Source: Zeaxanthinibacter sp. PT1
GTDB lineage: Bacteria > Bacteroidota > Bacteroidia > Flavobacteriales > Flavobacteriaceae
DNA length: 64,000 nt
NCBI RefSeq assembly: GCF_028464225.1
Contig: NZ_JAQPCN010000002.1
Location: forward strand, 62,001-126,000
Direction: 5' to 3'
Shown: positions 1 to 8,015 of the stretch, one piece after another
How positions within the stretch are numbered: the stretch's first letter is position 1
How the letters are laid out: each line of letters starts with the position of its first letter
The notes under the pieces: model-generated
The model's database searches: none
What the model was told of the DNA's origin: nothing
The model's input: the letters and a program-made list of their open reading frames with translations, nothing else
Translations under genes and position numbers: made by a program

Positions 1-425
1 AAAAGTTCTATCCGTGAAACTTCAGGTGCAGATACATAAGAAGTAATTCCTTTTCCTACGGCAGCCGGTAGGTTTGGCATGGCTCGTACGATCTTAGAAA
101 TGCCGGTGGCATCCCGCATCCCCTGTATCGTTACCCCTGCCATTATGGAGATGATGATCTTATCATTGTTCAGATAAGGTTTCATCTGCTCAAATAATGC
201 ATCCGCATGGTATGGTTTTACAGCGACAAAAATGATGTCTGCTGCGGGAACACAATCTTTGAGGTCTTTAAACCCATCAAAGTATTCGATCTTCCCAATT
301 TGTTTTTGTTTTTCTTCAGAAGTGTCCAGGATCATGATGTTCCTTTTTTTAAGAAAGGGGGATTTGGACATTCCTTCGGCGTAGGTAAGTCCCATGTTTC
401 CTGCACCGATGACTAATACTGTCAT
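1..425 (-). CDS. proC: Pyrroline-5-carboxylate reductase, 3' end cut by the window
   Basis: Reduces 1-pyrroline-5-carboxylate to proline with NAD(P)H, the last step of proline synthesis. Reading the minus strand from the ATG at 425-423 gives MTVLVIGAGNMG, a Rossmann nucleotide-binding start. Further on come a VAVKPYHAD segment and the stretch SIMAGVT followed by RAMPNLPA, all typical of ProC. About 141 codons are present; the C-terminal dimerisation domain lies beyond position 1. No Shine-Dalgarno is visible upstream of the start. It stands alone, divergent from the PLP lyase at 773. Confidence 0.9.
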   Translation of the reverse strand, partial: MTVLVIGAGNMGLTYAEGMSKSPFLKKRNIMILDTSEEKQKQIGKIEYFDGFKDLKDCVPAADIIFVAVKPYHADALFEQMKPYLNNDKIIISIMAGVTIQGMRDATGISKIVRAMPNLPAAVGKGITSYVSAPEVSRIEL

Positions 426-772
426 AACTTTATGTTATTTGTTTAAATATTAAGAATACAACCTAAAAAAATCTGGGACATATAAAAATTCATTGAGTAA
501 TGACGGGAGTTTTAACAATAAAATCATCAAGCTGATAATCAGACACAGTTAAATTGTCAAATTGTTAACCCGGTGTAAATTCCGGTGGTCTTACTCAAGG
601 CATACCTTGAAATATAAGGCTACAGAGGTGTTATTCTTTGTGGTATCACTAGTATTATTGACGTATATGGTTGAGCTATACTCATAGAAACTTCCCCAAT
701 TTTGTTGTTGTTGTTCTTAATAGGCAGTTCTGCACTTTTTACTAACTTTAACAGCTATAGGAACCAGCAATT
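426..772. other. Divergent intergenic region, possible structured leader
   Basis: 347 bases without a gene between proC and the PLP lyase. It holds a perfect 6-bp hairpin with a 4-base loop (TCAAGG 595-600, CCTTGA 605-610) and a GTT-rich tract near 701-716. I could not match it to a SAM, cobalamin or T-box riboswitch signature. Clear TAnnTTTG elements for either flanking gene were not found. Confidence 0.35.
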
Positions 773-1948
773 ATGAAGGAAAAAAAATTAGGTCTTAATA
801 CCATTTGCACCCACACAGGCGAACTGGAAGACGCATCTTTTAAAGGCGCCGTTTCTCCATTATATATGAGCACGTCGTATGCCTTCGAGAATGTGGACAT
901 AAAACGTTACCCCAGGTATTTTAATACACCCAACCAGGAGGCTTTGAGCAGGAAGATCGCCGCACTTGAAAAAACAGAAGCAGCTCTGATCTTCGGAAGT
1001 GGAATGGCGGCCATCAGCACAACTCTGCTGGCTTACCTTAAGTCCGGGGACCATATTGTTTTGCAGGAAATGCTGTACGGGGGTACCTATAACCTGGTTA
1101 CCGAATTATTTGAACGCTATGGAATCGGCTATACCTTCGTGGAAGGCAGTAATGTGTCTGCTTTTGAAGCCGCTATCACCCCCGATACCAAAGTAATTTA
1201 TATAGAGACTCCGTCCAACCCTCTATTGTCCATAACAGATATGAAAGCAATTGCGGCATTGGCTAAAGAACACAAGCTGGTCTCCATGATCGATAATACT
1301 TTTGCCAGCCCTGTAAATCAAAACCCGATCGAGTTTGGAATAGACATTGTACTTCACAGTGCCACCAAGTACATGGGCGGACACTCCGATATTCTGGCCG
1401 GTGCGGTAGCCTGTTCTGAAGAGCATATGAAGCCCATTAACCTTATGGGAAGGAACCTGGGAGGTAACCTGAGTGATTATACTGTCTGGTTGTTAGAGAG
1501 AAGCTTGAAGACTATGGGCATCAGGGTAAGAGCACAGAATGAAAATGCCATGAAAATGGCCAATTACCTCAGTACTCATAAAGCGGTAAAGATGGTGCAC
1601 TATCCCGGGCTGAAAGCCCACCCGGATCACCTTCTTGCCACTAAGCAGATGAAAGGTTTTGGGGGTATGTTGTCCTTTGACCTGGTCCAGGGCTACGACC
1701 CTGAAAAATTCAGGATGTCCCTGAAGCTGGTGAAACCTTCCATGAGCCTGGCGGGGATAGAAAGTACAGTGACATCCCCCGCAGCAACTTCTCATGCATT
1801 ATTACCCGAGGATGAACGGCTAAGACTGGGAATATCATTAAGTATGATCAGGTTCTCGCTGGGGATAGAGGATATTAACGACCTGATAGCCGACATAGAC
1901 CAGGCAATTATGGCCAGCACCGAAAAAACAGCGGTTACCTCTAAATAA
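773..1948 (+). CDS. Cys/Met metabolism PLP enzyme (cystathionine gamma-lyase / methionine gamma-lyase type)
   Basis: A fold-type I PLP enzyme of the trans-sulfuration family, 391 residues, the usual length. The PLP lysine is K199 in HSATKYMGGHSD; the IETPSNP and IDNTFASP segments that bind the cofactor lie at about 144-150 and 174-180. The position that carries a cysteine in well-studied methionine gamma-lyases (the YGCT motif) is glycine here (LYGGT, about 102-106), so cystathionine lyase or synthase activity is at least as likely. Substrate cannot be settled by eye. It reads in the same direction as bshB1, 53 bases downstream; both handle cysteine-derived thiols, so a link to cysteine supply is an inference. 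Confidence 0.85.
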   Translation: MKEKKLGLNTICTHTGELEDASFKGAVSPLYMSTSYAFENVDIKRYPRYFNTPNQEALSRKIAALEKTEAALIFGSGMAAISTTLLAYLKSGDHIVLQEMLYGGTYNLVTELFERYGIGYTFVEGSNVSAFEAAITPDTKVIYIETPSNPLLSITDMKAIAALAKEHKLVSMIDNTFASPVNQNPIEFGIDIVLHSATKYMGGHSDILAGAVACSEEHMKPINLMGRNLGGNLSDYTVWLLERSLKTMGIRVRAQNENAMKMANYLSTHKAVKMVHYPGLKAHPDHLLATKQMKGFGGMLSFDLVQGYDPEKFRMSLKLVKPSMSLAGIESTVTSPAATSHALLPEDERLRLGISLSMIRFSLGIEDINDLIADIDQAIMASTEKTAVTSK

Positions 1949-2001
1949 ATTAAACGATAACGACATTCTCCGGTTACCCGGTAATGGCATTTAGAATAGT
2001 T

Positions 2002-2724
2002 ATGAAATTAGACATTTTGGTTTTCGGGGCCCATCCTGACGATGCAGAGTTAAGCGTGGGGGGCACCATAGCAAAAGAAGTAGCCCTGGGTAAGAAAGTA
2101 GGGATTGTAGATCTTACTCGAGGTGAGCTCGGTACCAGGGGAAGTGCAGAGATTCGCGACAGGGAAGCTGCGGAAGCGGCTAAAATCCTGGGGATTTCTG
2201 TTCGTGAGAATATGGAGTTTGCCGATGGGTTTTTCGTCAATGATAAAGAACATCAACTGGCACTCATCCGAATGATCCGTAAATACCGCCCGGATATTGT
2301 TTTGTGTAACGCGGTAAAGGACAGGCATATTGATCATGGCCGCGGTAGCGCCCTGGTCAGCGATGCTTGTTTCCTCAGTGGGCTGATTAAGATCGATACC
2401 CGCATGGAGGGCGATGACAAATGGCAGGATCCCTGGCGGCCAAAACAGGTATACCACTATATACAATGGATGAATTTAGAACCCGACTTTGTGATTGATG
2501 TTACGGGATATATGGATACCAAAAAAAAGGCAATTGCCGCCTATTCTTCTCAATTTTATGACCCGGATACCAATGCACCGGATACACCGATCAGCAGTAA
2601 GAACTTCCAGGAGAGTATAGGTTACAGGGCAAGGGACCTGGGGCGTCTCGTCGGTGTGGAATACGCAGAGGGATTTAATACAGAGCGAGTAATCGCTGCC
2701 AATTCGTTGAGAGATCTTATTTAG
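2002..2724 (+). CDS. bshB1: Bacillithiol biosynthesis deacetylase BshB1
   Basis: Zinc-dependent deacetylase of the LmbE/PIG-L family that removes the acetyl group from GlcNAc-malate, the second step of bacillithiol synthesis. The GAHPDDAEL motif (residues 9-17, with H11, D13 and D14) is the metal and catalytic site; a second histidine cluster is in DRHIDHGRG. An in-frame ATG lies upstream at 1984, but homologues begin MKLDIL, so I chose 2002 (240 residues). The stop overlaps the stop of the convergent histidine kinase by 4 bp. Co-direction with the lyase at 773 suggests a thiol theme. Confidence 0.9.
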   Translation: MKLDILVFGAHPDDAELSVGGTIAKEVALGKKVGIVDLTRGELGTRGSAEIRDREAAEAAKILGISVRENMEFADGFFVNDKEHQLALIRMIRKYRPDIVLCNAVKDRHIDHGRGSALVSDACFLSGLIKIDTRMEGDDKWQDPWRPKQVYHYIQWMNLEPDFVIDVTGYMDTKKKAIAAYSSQFYDPDTNAPDTPISSKNFQESIGYRARDLGRLVGVEYAEGFNTERVIAANSLRDLI

Positions 2725-4790
2725 GAGGCTTTACTAAGGGCTTTCTCGTATTTGGGAATTGTGAAATAGAAACTGGTTCCAATTCGTAACGCGCTTTCTA
2801 CCCAGATAGTTCCCTTATTTTTCTCTACCATTTCCTTGCAAAGGGAAAGTCCAAGACCGGTACCTTTTTCGTTATTGGTTCCATATGTACTGACATTGGC
2901 ATCCCTGGAAAATAATTTTTCCTGGGTGATCTTGTCCATACCCACACCGGTATCCCTAACTGAGAACTCAAAATGTTTCTGGTGATCCTCTACCTTCAAT
3001 TGGATGATCCCATTGTCCGGAGTAAATTTAAGCGCATTGCTGATCAGGTTTCTCACCACGATATCGATCTGGTTAGAATCGGCATAAACCAGGGTATTCT
3101 TAGGGATTTCATTATTTATGGTGATCTTCTTATTTTCCGCCATTTCCGATAACAGGTTGATGTTCTCAGCTACAAGTGAATCAATAGCTACTACCGTTGG
3201 TTTGGTGACCGCCCCGTTCATCTGGGTATACCCCCATTGTAACAGGTTATTCAGGGTAAAACTGATATGGTCTACGTCATCCCGAAGTTTGGGGATGAAA
3301 TCCCAAAAATCGTCTTTTCCAACTTCACCGTCTTTAAACATATTTAGTAAGCTCTGTAAGGCGCCGATAGGTCCCCTTAGATCGTGTCCGATTATGGAAA
3401 ATAATTTGTTCTTCGTACTTATATTTTCCTCCAACTCGGCCTCCCTGAGCTTCAGGCTCTCTTGTTTGGATTTCAGTTCTTGGTTAAGTACCTTCTGTAT
3501 TTTCTGACCGCGGTGCACCAGGTAGGTCACTACGATAAATATCAGGAGAACAAAGAGGGCTATATTCACATAACTCTGCTGCTTGGCTAATTCTCTTTTA
3601 TTATCCTCGATCAAGGCAATCTTTTGCTTATCGTATTCATTTTTTGTCTTGAGCATGCTCAGGATCTTGGAATTCTCATTCCTTGACAAGGTATCGGAGA
3701 GTCTTTGAAAAAGTTCGTGGTATCTCAGCGCCTCAGCGAAGTTCTCTTTATTCTTATGAATCTTATAAAGGGTTTTGGCACATTTCTGGGTTCCTTCGGT
3801 AAATTGTATCCGGGTAGAAATTGTAAATGCATTCTGGGCGTAATGCTCAGAGATGCTATCATTACCTTTACCCAAGTGGGCTTCGGCCATACCGTTATAA
3901 AGGTCAATAATACCCCGGTCATCCTGGATCTTTTGATGAAGTAGTTCACTCTGGTGGTACCAGTATAAGGCCCATTTATAATTCTCTTGTTGCAGGTATA
4001 CCTTCCCTTTTGTCTCGTAGGCAAAGGCAAGCCAATCTTCCAGGTTACGACGCTCAAATACGGCAATGGCCTTGTTGATGTGGAACATTGCGTATTCCTG
4101 TTCTCCCATTTCGGCGTAAACAGAAGCCAGGTTACTATTGGTCTGGGCCGAATAAACCTCGTTCCCGATCTCCTCATTCAGTTTGCTGACTTTTTTGAAG
4201 AATTCCAGTGATTGCGTATAATCCTTTTGGGAAGCATACAGGTTCGCAATATTCTCGTTCATGATAGAGAGCATCTCCTTATCATTGACCTTGTTAGCCA
4301 TTTCAATACCTTCCAGGTATCCACTTAATGCTTTGGAATAATCCCCGATATAACCATATTCAGAAGCGAGGTTATTAATGGTTTGCAAGGCTATCCCGGT
4401 ATTTTTAATTTCATTGGCGATGTTCAGGGATTTTCCGTAGAAGGTAACGGCCATTTTATTATCACCCTTATCAGAATAGTAATCACCAATGCGCATAAAG
4501 GAGTAGCTTTCACCTTTGCGATAGTTTATTTTTCTACTAAATGCCAAAGCATCTTTTGCGAGAATATAGAGGCTATCCGAGTTGTAATAGCGAATTTCTT
4601 TTCCCAGGTTCAGTAAGAGATCGATATAGACCGAATCTTTCTGGTAATTGGCATTGCTGGCCTGTATTTGTCTGATCTTCCTTTTAAGTTCCTCCCGTTC
4701 GTTGACCTGGGCACTAAAGGCAAAGGCGACTACCGGCAGCAGAAGTAAAAATAATCGGATAAATCGCTTATAGGATGATCTCACGAACAT
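2721..4790 (-). CDS. TPR-containing sensor histidine kinase
   Basis: A membrane sensor kinase of 689 residues in the architecture common in Bacteroidota. Order: N-terminal signal/anchor (about 9-27); a helical TPR region (about 50-370); a coiled-coil stretch; one membrane span (about 408-426); a HisKA domain with phospho-acceptor H469 in SIIGHDLRGP; and a HATPase domain with N-box N581/N585, DTGVGM (613-618) and GTGLGL (643-648). The TPRs are on the far side of the span from the kinase, so sensing by protein contact outside the cytoplasm is likely. No response regulator is next to it, so the partner is unknown. Its stop overlaps bshB1 by 4 bp, leaving no room for a terminator. Confidence 0.9.
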   Translation of the reverse strand: MFVRSSYKRFIRLFLLLLPVVAFAFSAQVNEREELKRKIRQIQASNANYQKDSVYIDLLLNLGKEIRYYNSDSLYILAKDALAFSRKINYRKGESYSFMRIGDYYSDKGDNKMAVTFYGKSLNIANEIKNTGIALQTINNLASEYGYIGDYSKALSGYLEGIEMANKVNDKEMLSIMNENIANLYASQKDYTQSLEFFKKVSKLNEEIGNEVYSAQTNSNLASVYAEMGEQEYAMFHINKAIAVFERRNLEDWLAFAYETKGKVYLQQENYKWALYWYHQSELLHQKIQDDRGIIDLYNGMAEAHLGKGNDSISEHYAQNAFTISTRIQFTEGTQKCAKTLYKIHKNKENFAEALRYHELFQRLSDTLSRNENSKILSMLKTKNEYDKQKIALIEDNKRELAKQQSYVNIALFVLLIFIVVTYLVHRGQKIQKVLNQELKSKQESLKLREAELEENISTKNKLFSIIGHDLRGPIGALQSLLNMFKDGEVGKDDFWDFIPKLRDDVDHISFTLNNLLQWGYTQMNGAVTKPTVVAIDSLVAENINLLSEMAENKKITINNEIPKNTLVYADSNQIDIVVRNLISNALKFTPDNGIIQLKVEDHQKHFEFSVRDTGVGMDKITQEKLFSRDANVSTYGTNNEKGTGLGLSLCKEMVEKNKGTIWVESALRIGTSFYFTIPKYEKALSKAS

Positions 4791-5136
4791 GAATAGTGGT
4801 TGTTTGGGACAGGTTTGGTTTCAATAGGTTGTGATAAAGTTATCTATACAACGGCGCTACATTTAATTTATGTTGTGAAAACGGAAATTTTGGTTGTTTT
4901 ATCGGTATTGAAGTGTATTTCATCGATATTTTAAAAATTACCTTCAGCAGAAGTAAGTAATGGATTACATAAATTATTGGAGAGTAAATGAAGTGGAACG
5001 AAATAAAATTTTGAATTTTTTTTTGGAAGCTTGTGCTAAAAAAAAGTACCTTTGCCACCGCTGACAAGCAGGGGATTCTCTTAACTGGGGATCTATAGGC
5101 CGAATAGCCTTACTGATTGCGGCTTAGATGACAAAC
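4791..5136. other. Intergenic region between kinase and tRNA-His
   Basis: 346 bases. The left part carries the kinase promoter on the minus strand, where no good TAnnTTTG was found. The right part holds the tRNA-His promoter at 5023-5054 and about 75 bases of leader with a small AGGC/GCCT hairpin near 5097-5110. A minus-strand frame across 4840-5067 has no recognisable product and I do not call it. Confidence 0.5.
5023..5054 (+). promoter_or_regulatory. Promoter of tRNA-His
   Basis: TTG at 5023-5025, 21 bases, then TACCTTTG at 5047-5054. This fits the Bacteroidota primary sigma consensus (TTG, about 19 bases, TAnnTTTG). Transcription would begin near 5060, about 75 bases before the mature tRNA. 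Confidence 0.6.
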
Positions 5137-5211
5137 GGTGGTTGTAGCTCAGCTGGTTAGAGCGCTGGATTGTGGTTCCAGAGGTCGCCGGTTCGAACCC
5201 GGTCTTCCACC
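5137..5211 (+). tRNA. tRNA-His (GTG)
   Basis: Cloverleaf with D arm GCTC/GAGC, anticodon arm CTGGA-TTGTGGT-TCCAG (anticodon GTG) and T arm GCCGG-TTCGAAC-CCGGT. The extra G at 5137 opposite C73 is the histidine identity G-1. CCA is not encoded. The acceptor stem GTGGTTG against CTTCCAC leaves two U-U appositions (5-68 and 6-67), which is unusual; see findings. Confidence 0.93.
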
Positions 5212-5224
5212 CGAAACATTGGAC

Positions 5225-5260
5225 AAAGTCCCTTTCTTTACTGATCGGGACTTTTTTTTA
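5225..5260 (+). terminator. Rho-independent terminator after tRNA-His
   Basis: Stem AAAGTCCC (5225-5232) with GGGACTTT (5247-5254) followed by a T run to 5259. Confidence 0.8.
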
Positions 5261-5263
5261 TAT

Positions 5264-5296
5264 AAAAAAATGGAGGTCATTGACCTCCATTTTTAT
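5264..5296 (-). terminator. Hairpin terminator for the M28 peptidase (bidirectional)
   Basis: TGGAGGT (5271-5277) pairs with ACCTCCA (5283-5289), flanked by an A run on the left and a T run on the right, so it can stop transcription on either strand. It lies just past the end of the minus-strand peptidase gene. Confidence 0.75.
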
Positions 5297-5320
5297 TGAA
5301 TTAGAATTTAATCAACTGCA

Positions 5321-6883
5321 CTATTTCGTGGCTTTATCAACGATAATACGCCTATCCCGGTTAGCCAATTCCCAAGCGGTATAAAAAACCAATTGCGTCC
5401 TGTTTTTCAACAGATCATAATTGATCTTATCAGGTGTATCTGTATCCCTGTGGTAATCTGCATGGGTCCCGTTAAAGTAAAAAATGATCGGAATATTGTT
5501 CTTTGCAAAATTGTAATGATCGCTCCTGTAATAGAAACGATTAGGGTCATCTTCATCATTATAGGTATAATCCAATTCTATATTGGTATACTCGTCATTT
5601 ACCGATTCTGACAATTGGTGAAGATCTGTACTCAACTTATCCGATCCGATCAGGTAGATATAATTGCGATCGCCATCTCTCTTGGGGTCAATTCTTCCGA
5701 TCATATCTATATTGAGGTTAGCGACCGTATTTGCCAAAGGAAAAATAGGATCGACATCGGTATAGTACTGTGATCCAAGTAGACCCTTTTCTTCACCGGT
5801 CACGTGCAAAAAGACCAGTGATCTTTTGGGTCCGTTCCCCGCTTTTACTGCTTCTTTAAAAGCTTCGGCAATTTCTAACATGGCGACGGTACCGGAACCA
5901 TCGTCATCGGCTCCATTATTAATCTTACCATCGTCATTAACACCAATGTGATCCAGGTGTGAAGAAACTACAATGTATTCTTCAGGTTTCTCTGATCCTT
6001 TGATAACGGCTACGACATTTTCAGAGCTGATCTGTTCGTTTTCACTTTTCAACTTAATTTCTATTGGTTTATCCAAAAGGGTAGCCTCTGCCTTTTCATC
6101 GATCTCCGGATGAAGTGAAGCAGCCATATCTTTAGATATCACGATTAAGGCAGCACTATTGTCCTCCTGCTTTAAACCCATCCTTCCACTGTTATTGCGA
6201 CTCATATAATCAAATGAACGCTTGAACCTGGAATAATTCTTTGGGTCATAAAAAAGAATGGCTTTAGCTCCCTTTTCCGTGAGTAATTCTGCTTTTTTAG
6301 CCAATCCTTCAGACATCCTGCTCCATTCCGAAGGCTGCATAGATCCTGATACACTGTAGGTTTTATCTTCCTTTACAGGTTCTCCCGCTTTGATCAAAAC
6401 CACTTTGCCCGCTACATCAATAGCATCGAAATCTGTATAATTGGTATCCTCAATACCATAACCGGCATAGACCAACTGGTCTGAACTTATTTCAACTGAA
6501 GAAAAGGTGATGAAATCCTTTCCCATAGTGTAGGTTGCATCTCCTGATGCGACTGAACCTTCCGGTAGCTTAGTGATCTCCAATGGAACTTCCTGGAAAT
6601 AGTTTCCATTGGCCTGTGCTGCCGGTATCTGCATTTGCTGGTATTGTTCTTTAAGATAGTTTACCGCTTTTTTCTGTCCTTCTTTCCCGGTCTCCCTGCC
6701 TTCAAATTCGTCAGAAGCATAGGTAAACAGATGTTCCCGTAATTCAGATTCTGTGATGGTAGCTGCATAGGTCTTAGCCGGATCAGCCATAGATTTATTT
6801 TCCTGGGACTCCGATACCGTGGTCTGGGACGAATTACAGGCCATGAATAAGGCGAGAGCCAATAGGGGTAATTTGTTTTGCAT
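5321..6883 (-). CDS. Secreted M28-family metallopeptidase (lipoprotein)
   Basis: A zinc aminopeptidase-type enzyme of 520 residues. The N-terminus is hydrophobic and ends LFMACNSS, a lipobox, so it is probably anchored in the outer membrane and acts outside the cytoplasm. A protease-associated insert is likely at about 130-290. Zinc ligands of the M28 catalytic domain are visible: HLDH, GADDDGSG, the TGEEKGLLGS pair of glutamates, the Asp in NIDMIGRID, and the last His in THADYHRDTDTPDK. A -7 element TATTTTTG lies on the minus strand at 6914-6907, about 24 bases before the start. Divergent from the hydroxyproline genes; a role in feeding on peptides is inferred. Confidence 0.9.
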   Translation of the reverse strand: MQNKLPLLALALFMACNSSQTTVSESQENKSMADPAKTYAATITESELREHLFTYASDEFEGRETGKEGQKKAVNYLKEQYQQMQIPAAQANGNYFQEVPLEITKLPEGSVASGDATYTMGKDFITFSSVEISSDQLVYAGYGIEDTNYTDFDAIDVAGKVVLIKAGEPVKEDKTYSVSGSMQPSEWSRMSEGLAKKAELLTEKGAKAILFYDPKNYSRFKRSFDYMSRNNSGRMGLKQEDNSAALIVISKDMAASLHPEIDEKAEATLLDKPIEIKLKSENEQISSENVVAVIKGSEKPEEYIVVSSHLDHIGVNDDGKINNGADDDGSGTVAMLEIAEAFKEAVKAGNGPKRSLVFLHVTGEEKGLLGSQYYTDVDPIFPLANTVANLNIDMIGRIDPKRDGDRNYIYLIGSDKLSTDLHQLSESVNDEYTNIELDYTYNDEDDPNRFYYRSDHYNFAKNNIPIIFYFNGTHADYHRDTDTPDKINYDLLKNRTQLVFYTAWELANRDRRIIVDKATK

Positions 6884-7038
6884 TATTCTATTTTTAGTGA
6901 ATTCATCAAAAATAGTGAAAACTTCTGCAATTATCAGGGCAACTTTTCAAGTCTGGTAGTATGGATCTCTGTCCTGAAAAAAAGGTTTGTTATCGTCTAT
7001 TAGCCTAGGTTTTGGTAAAGCGATAAAATATGTAGAGC

Positions 7039-7079
7039 TACCTTGTGACCCATAGAAAAGAAATGTATTTTGCAAGGTA
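7039..7079. promoter_or_regulatory. Inverted repeat upstream of the hydroxyproline genes
   Basis: TACCTTG (7039-7045) and CAAGGTA (7073-7079) are a perfect 7-bp inverted pair separated by 27 bases, ending 12 bases before the first gene. The spacing is long for a single operator but suits two half-sites or a leader hairpin. No regulator gene is adjacent. Confidence 0.35.
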
Positions 7080-7091
7080 AACCGACCAATT

Positions 7092-8015
7092 ATGAAATTC
7101 AGATGGGAAGGCGTTATGCCGGCAATGACCACAAAATTCACCGCTAAGGACGAGTTAGACCTCCCCGCATTTAAACACAATCTACAGGCGCAATTAGACG
7201 CGGGAGTACACGGAGTCATATTGGGGGGATCCCTGGGGGAAGCCAGTACCTTATCCCAGGATGAATTACAGCAACTACTTCGAGAAGCTGTGATGGCGGT
7301 AGAGGGACGAGTTCCGGTGATCAGTACTATTGCTACAGGTTCTACCAAAGATGCAGTCCATTATGCCAAAGCATCGGAATCCTGCGGGGCAAGTGGTCTT
7401 ATGATACTGCCCCCGATGCGATATAAAGCCACGGAAAAGGAGATTTTACACTTCTTTGAAACTATCGCCGGGGAAACTGAATTACCTATAATGATTTACA
7501 ATAACCCGGTAGATTACCAGGTAGGGGTGAGTATTGCTATGTTCAAAACCTTGTTAGAACATGAAAATATACAGGCGGTAAAGGAGTCTACCCGCGACAT
7601 CTCTAATATCACCAGGATTAAGAACGAATTTGGAGACCGACTTAAAGTTTTATGTGGTGTGGATACCCTGGCTATGGAAAGCCTGTTGATGGGTGCAGAT
7701 GGCTGGGTAGCCGGATTAGTCTGCGCGTTTCCGCATGAGACGGTTGCCATATATGAATTGATCAGGGCCGGCAGAACGGAGGAAGCCCTTAAACTCTATC
7801 GTTGGTTCCTTCCTTTACTTGAACTGGATATCAATCCACAGTTGGTGCAGAATATAAAATTGGCAGAAGTAGCAACCGGGCTAGGAACGGAATATGTACG
7901 ACCACCAAGGCTGCCGTTGAGCGGTGATGAGCGTAGAACAGTAAAATCCATAATAGATAAGGCTCTTTCGGAGCGACCGCAGATACCGGATTTCAAAAAA
8001 CATTTTCAGCAATGA
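7092..8015 (+). CDS. DapA-family lyase, probable 1-pyrroline-4-hydroxy-2-carboxylate deaminase
   Basis: A class I aldolase-type protein of the dihydrodipicolinate synthase family, 307 residues. Schiff-base lysine K164 (AVKESTRD) and the proton-relay tyrosine Y136 (MIYNNP) are present, as is the GGSLGEA loop (45-51). The family alone covers several reactions. The job is read from context: it overlaps by 4 bp an aldehyde dehydrogenase of the ketoglutarate semialdehyde type, followed by a hydroxyproline epimerase. That set belongs to trans-4-hydroxyproline breakdown, where this enzyme deaminates the pyrroline to 2-oxoglutarate semialdehyde. N-acetylneuraminate lyase is less likely. Confidence 0.8.
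   Translation: MKFRWEGVMPAMTTKFTAKDELDLPAFKHNLQAQLDAGVHGVILGGSLGEASTLSQDELQQLLREAVMAVEGRVPVISTIATGSTKDAVHYAKASESCGASGLMILPPMRYKATEKEILHFFETIAGETELPIMIYNNPVDYQVGVSIAMFKTLLEHENIQAVKESTRDISNITRIKNEFGDRLKVLCGVDTLAMESLLMGADGWVAGLVCAFPHETVAIYELIRAGRTEEALKLYRWFLPLLELDINPQLVQNIKLAEVATGLGTEYVRPPRLPLSGDERRTVKSIIDKALSERPQIPDFKKHFQQ

Noticed and set aside
207-416. Plus-strand open frame of 69 codons
   Set aside because: Antisense to proC, whose minus-strand reading gives clear family motifs.
4840-5067. Minus-strand open frame of 75 codons before tRNA-His
   Set aside because: AT-rich intergenic DNA covering the tRNA promoter; no recognisable protein features.
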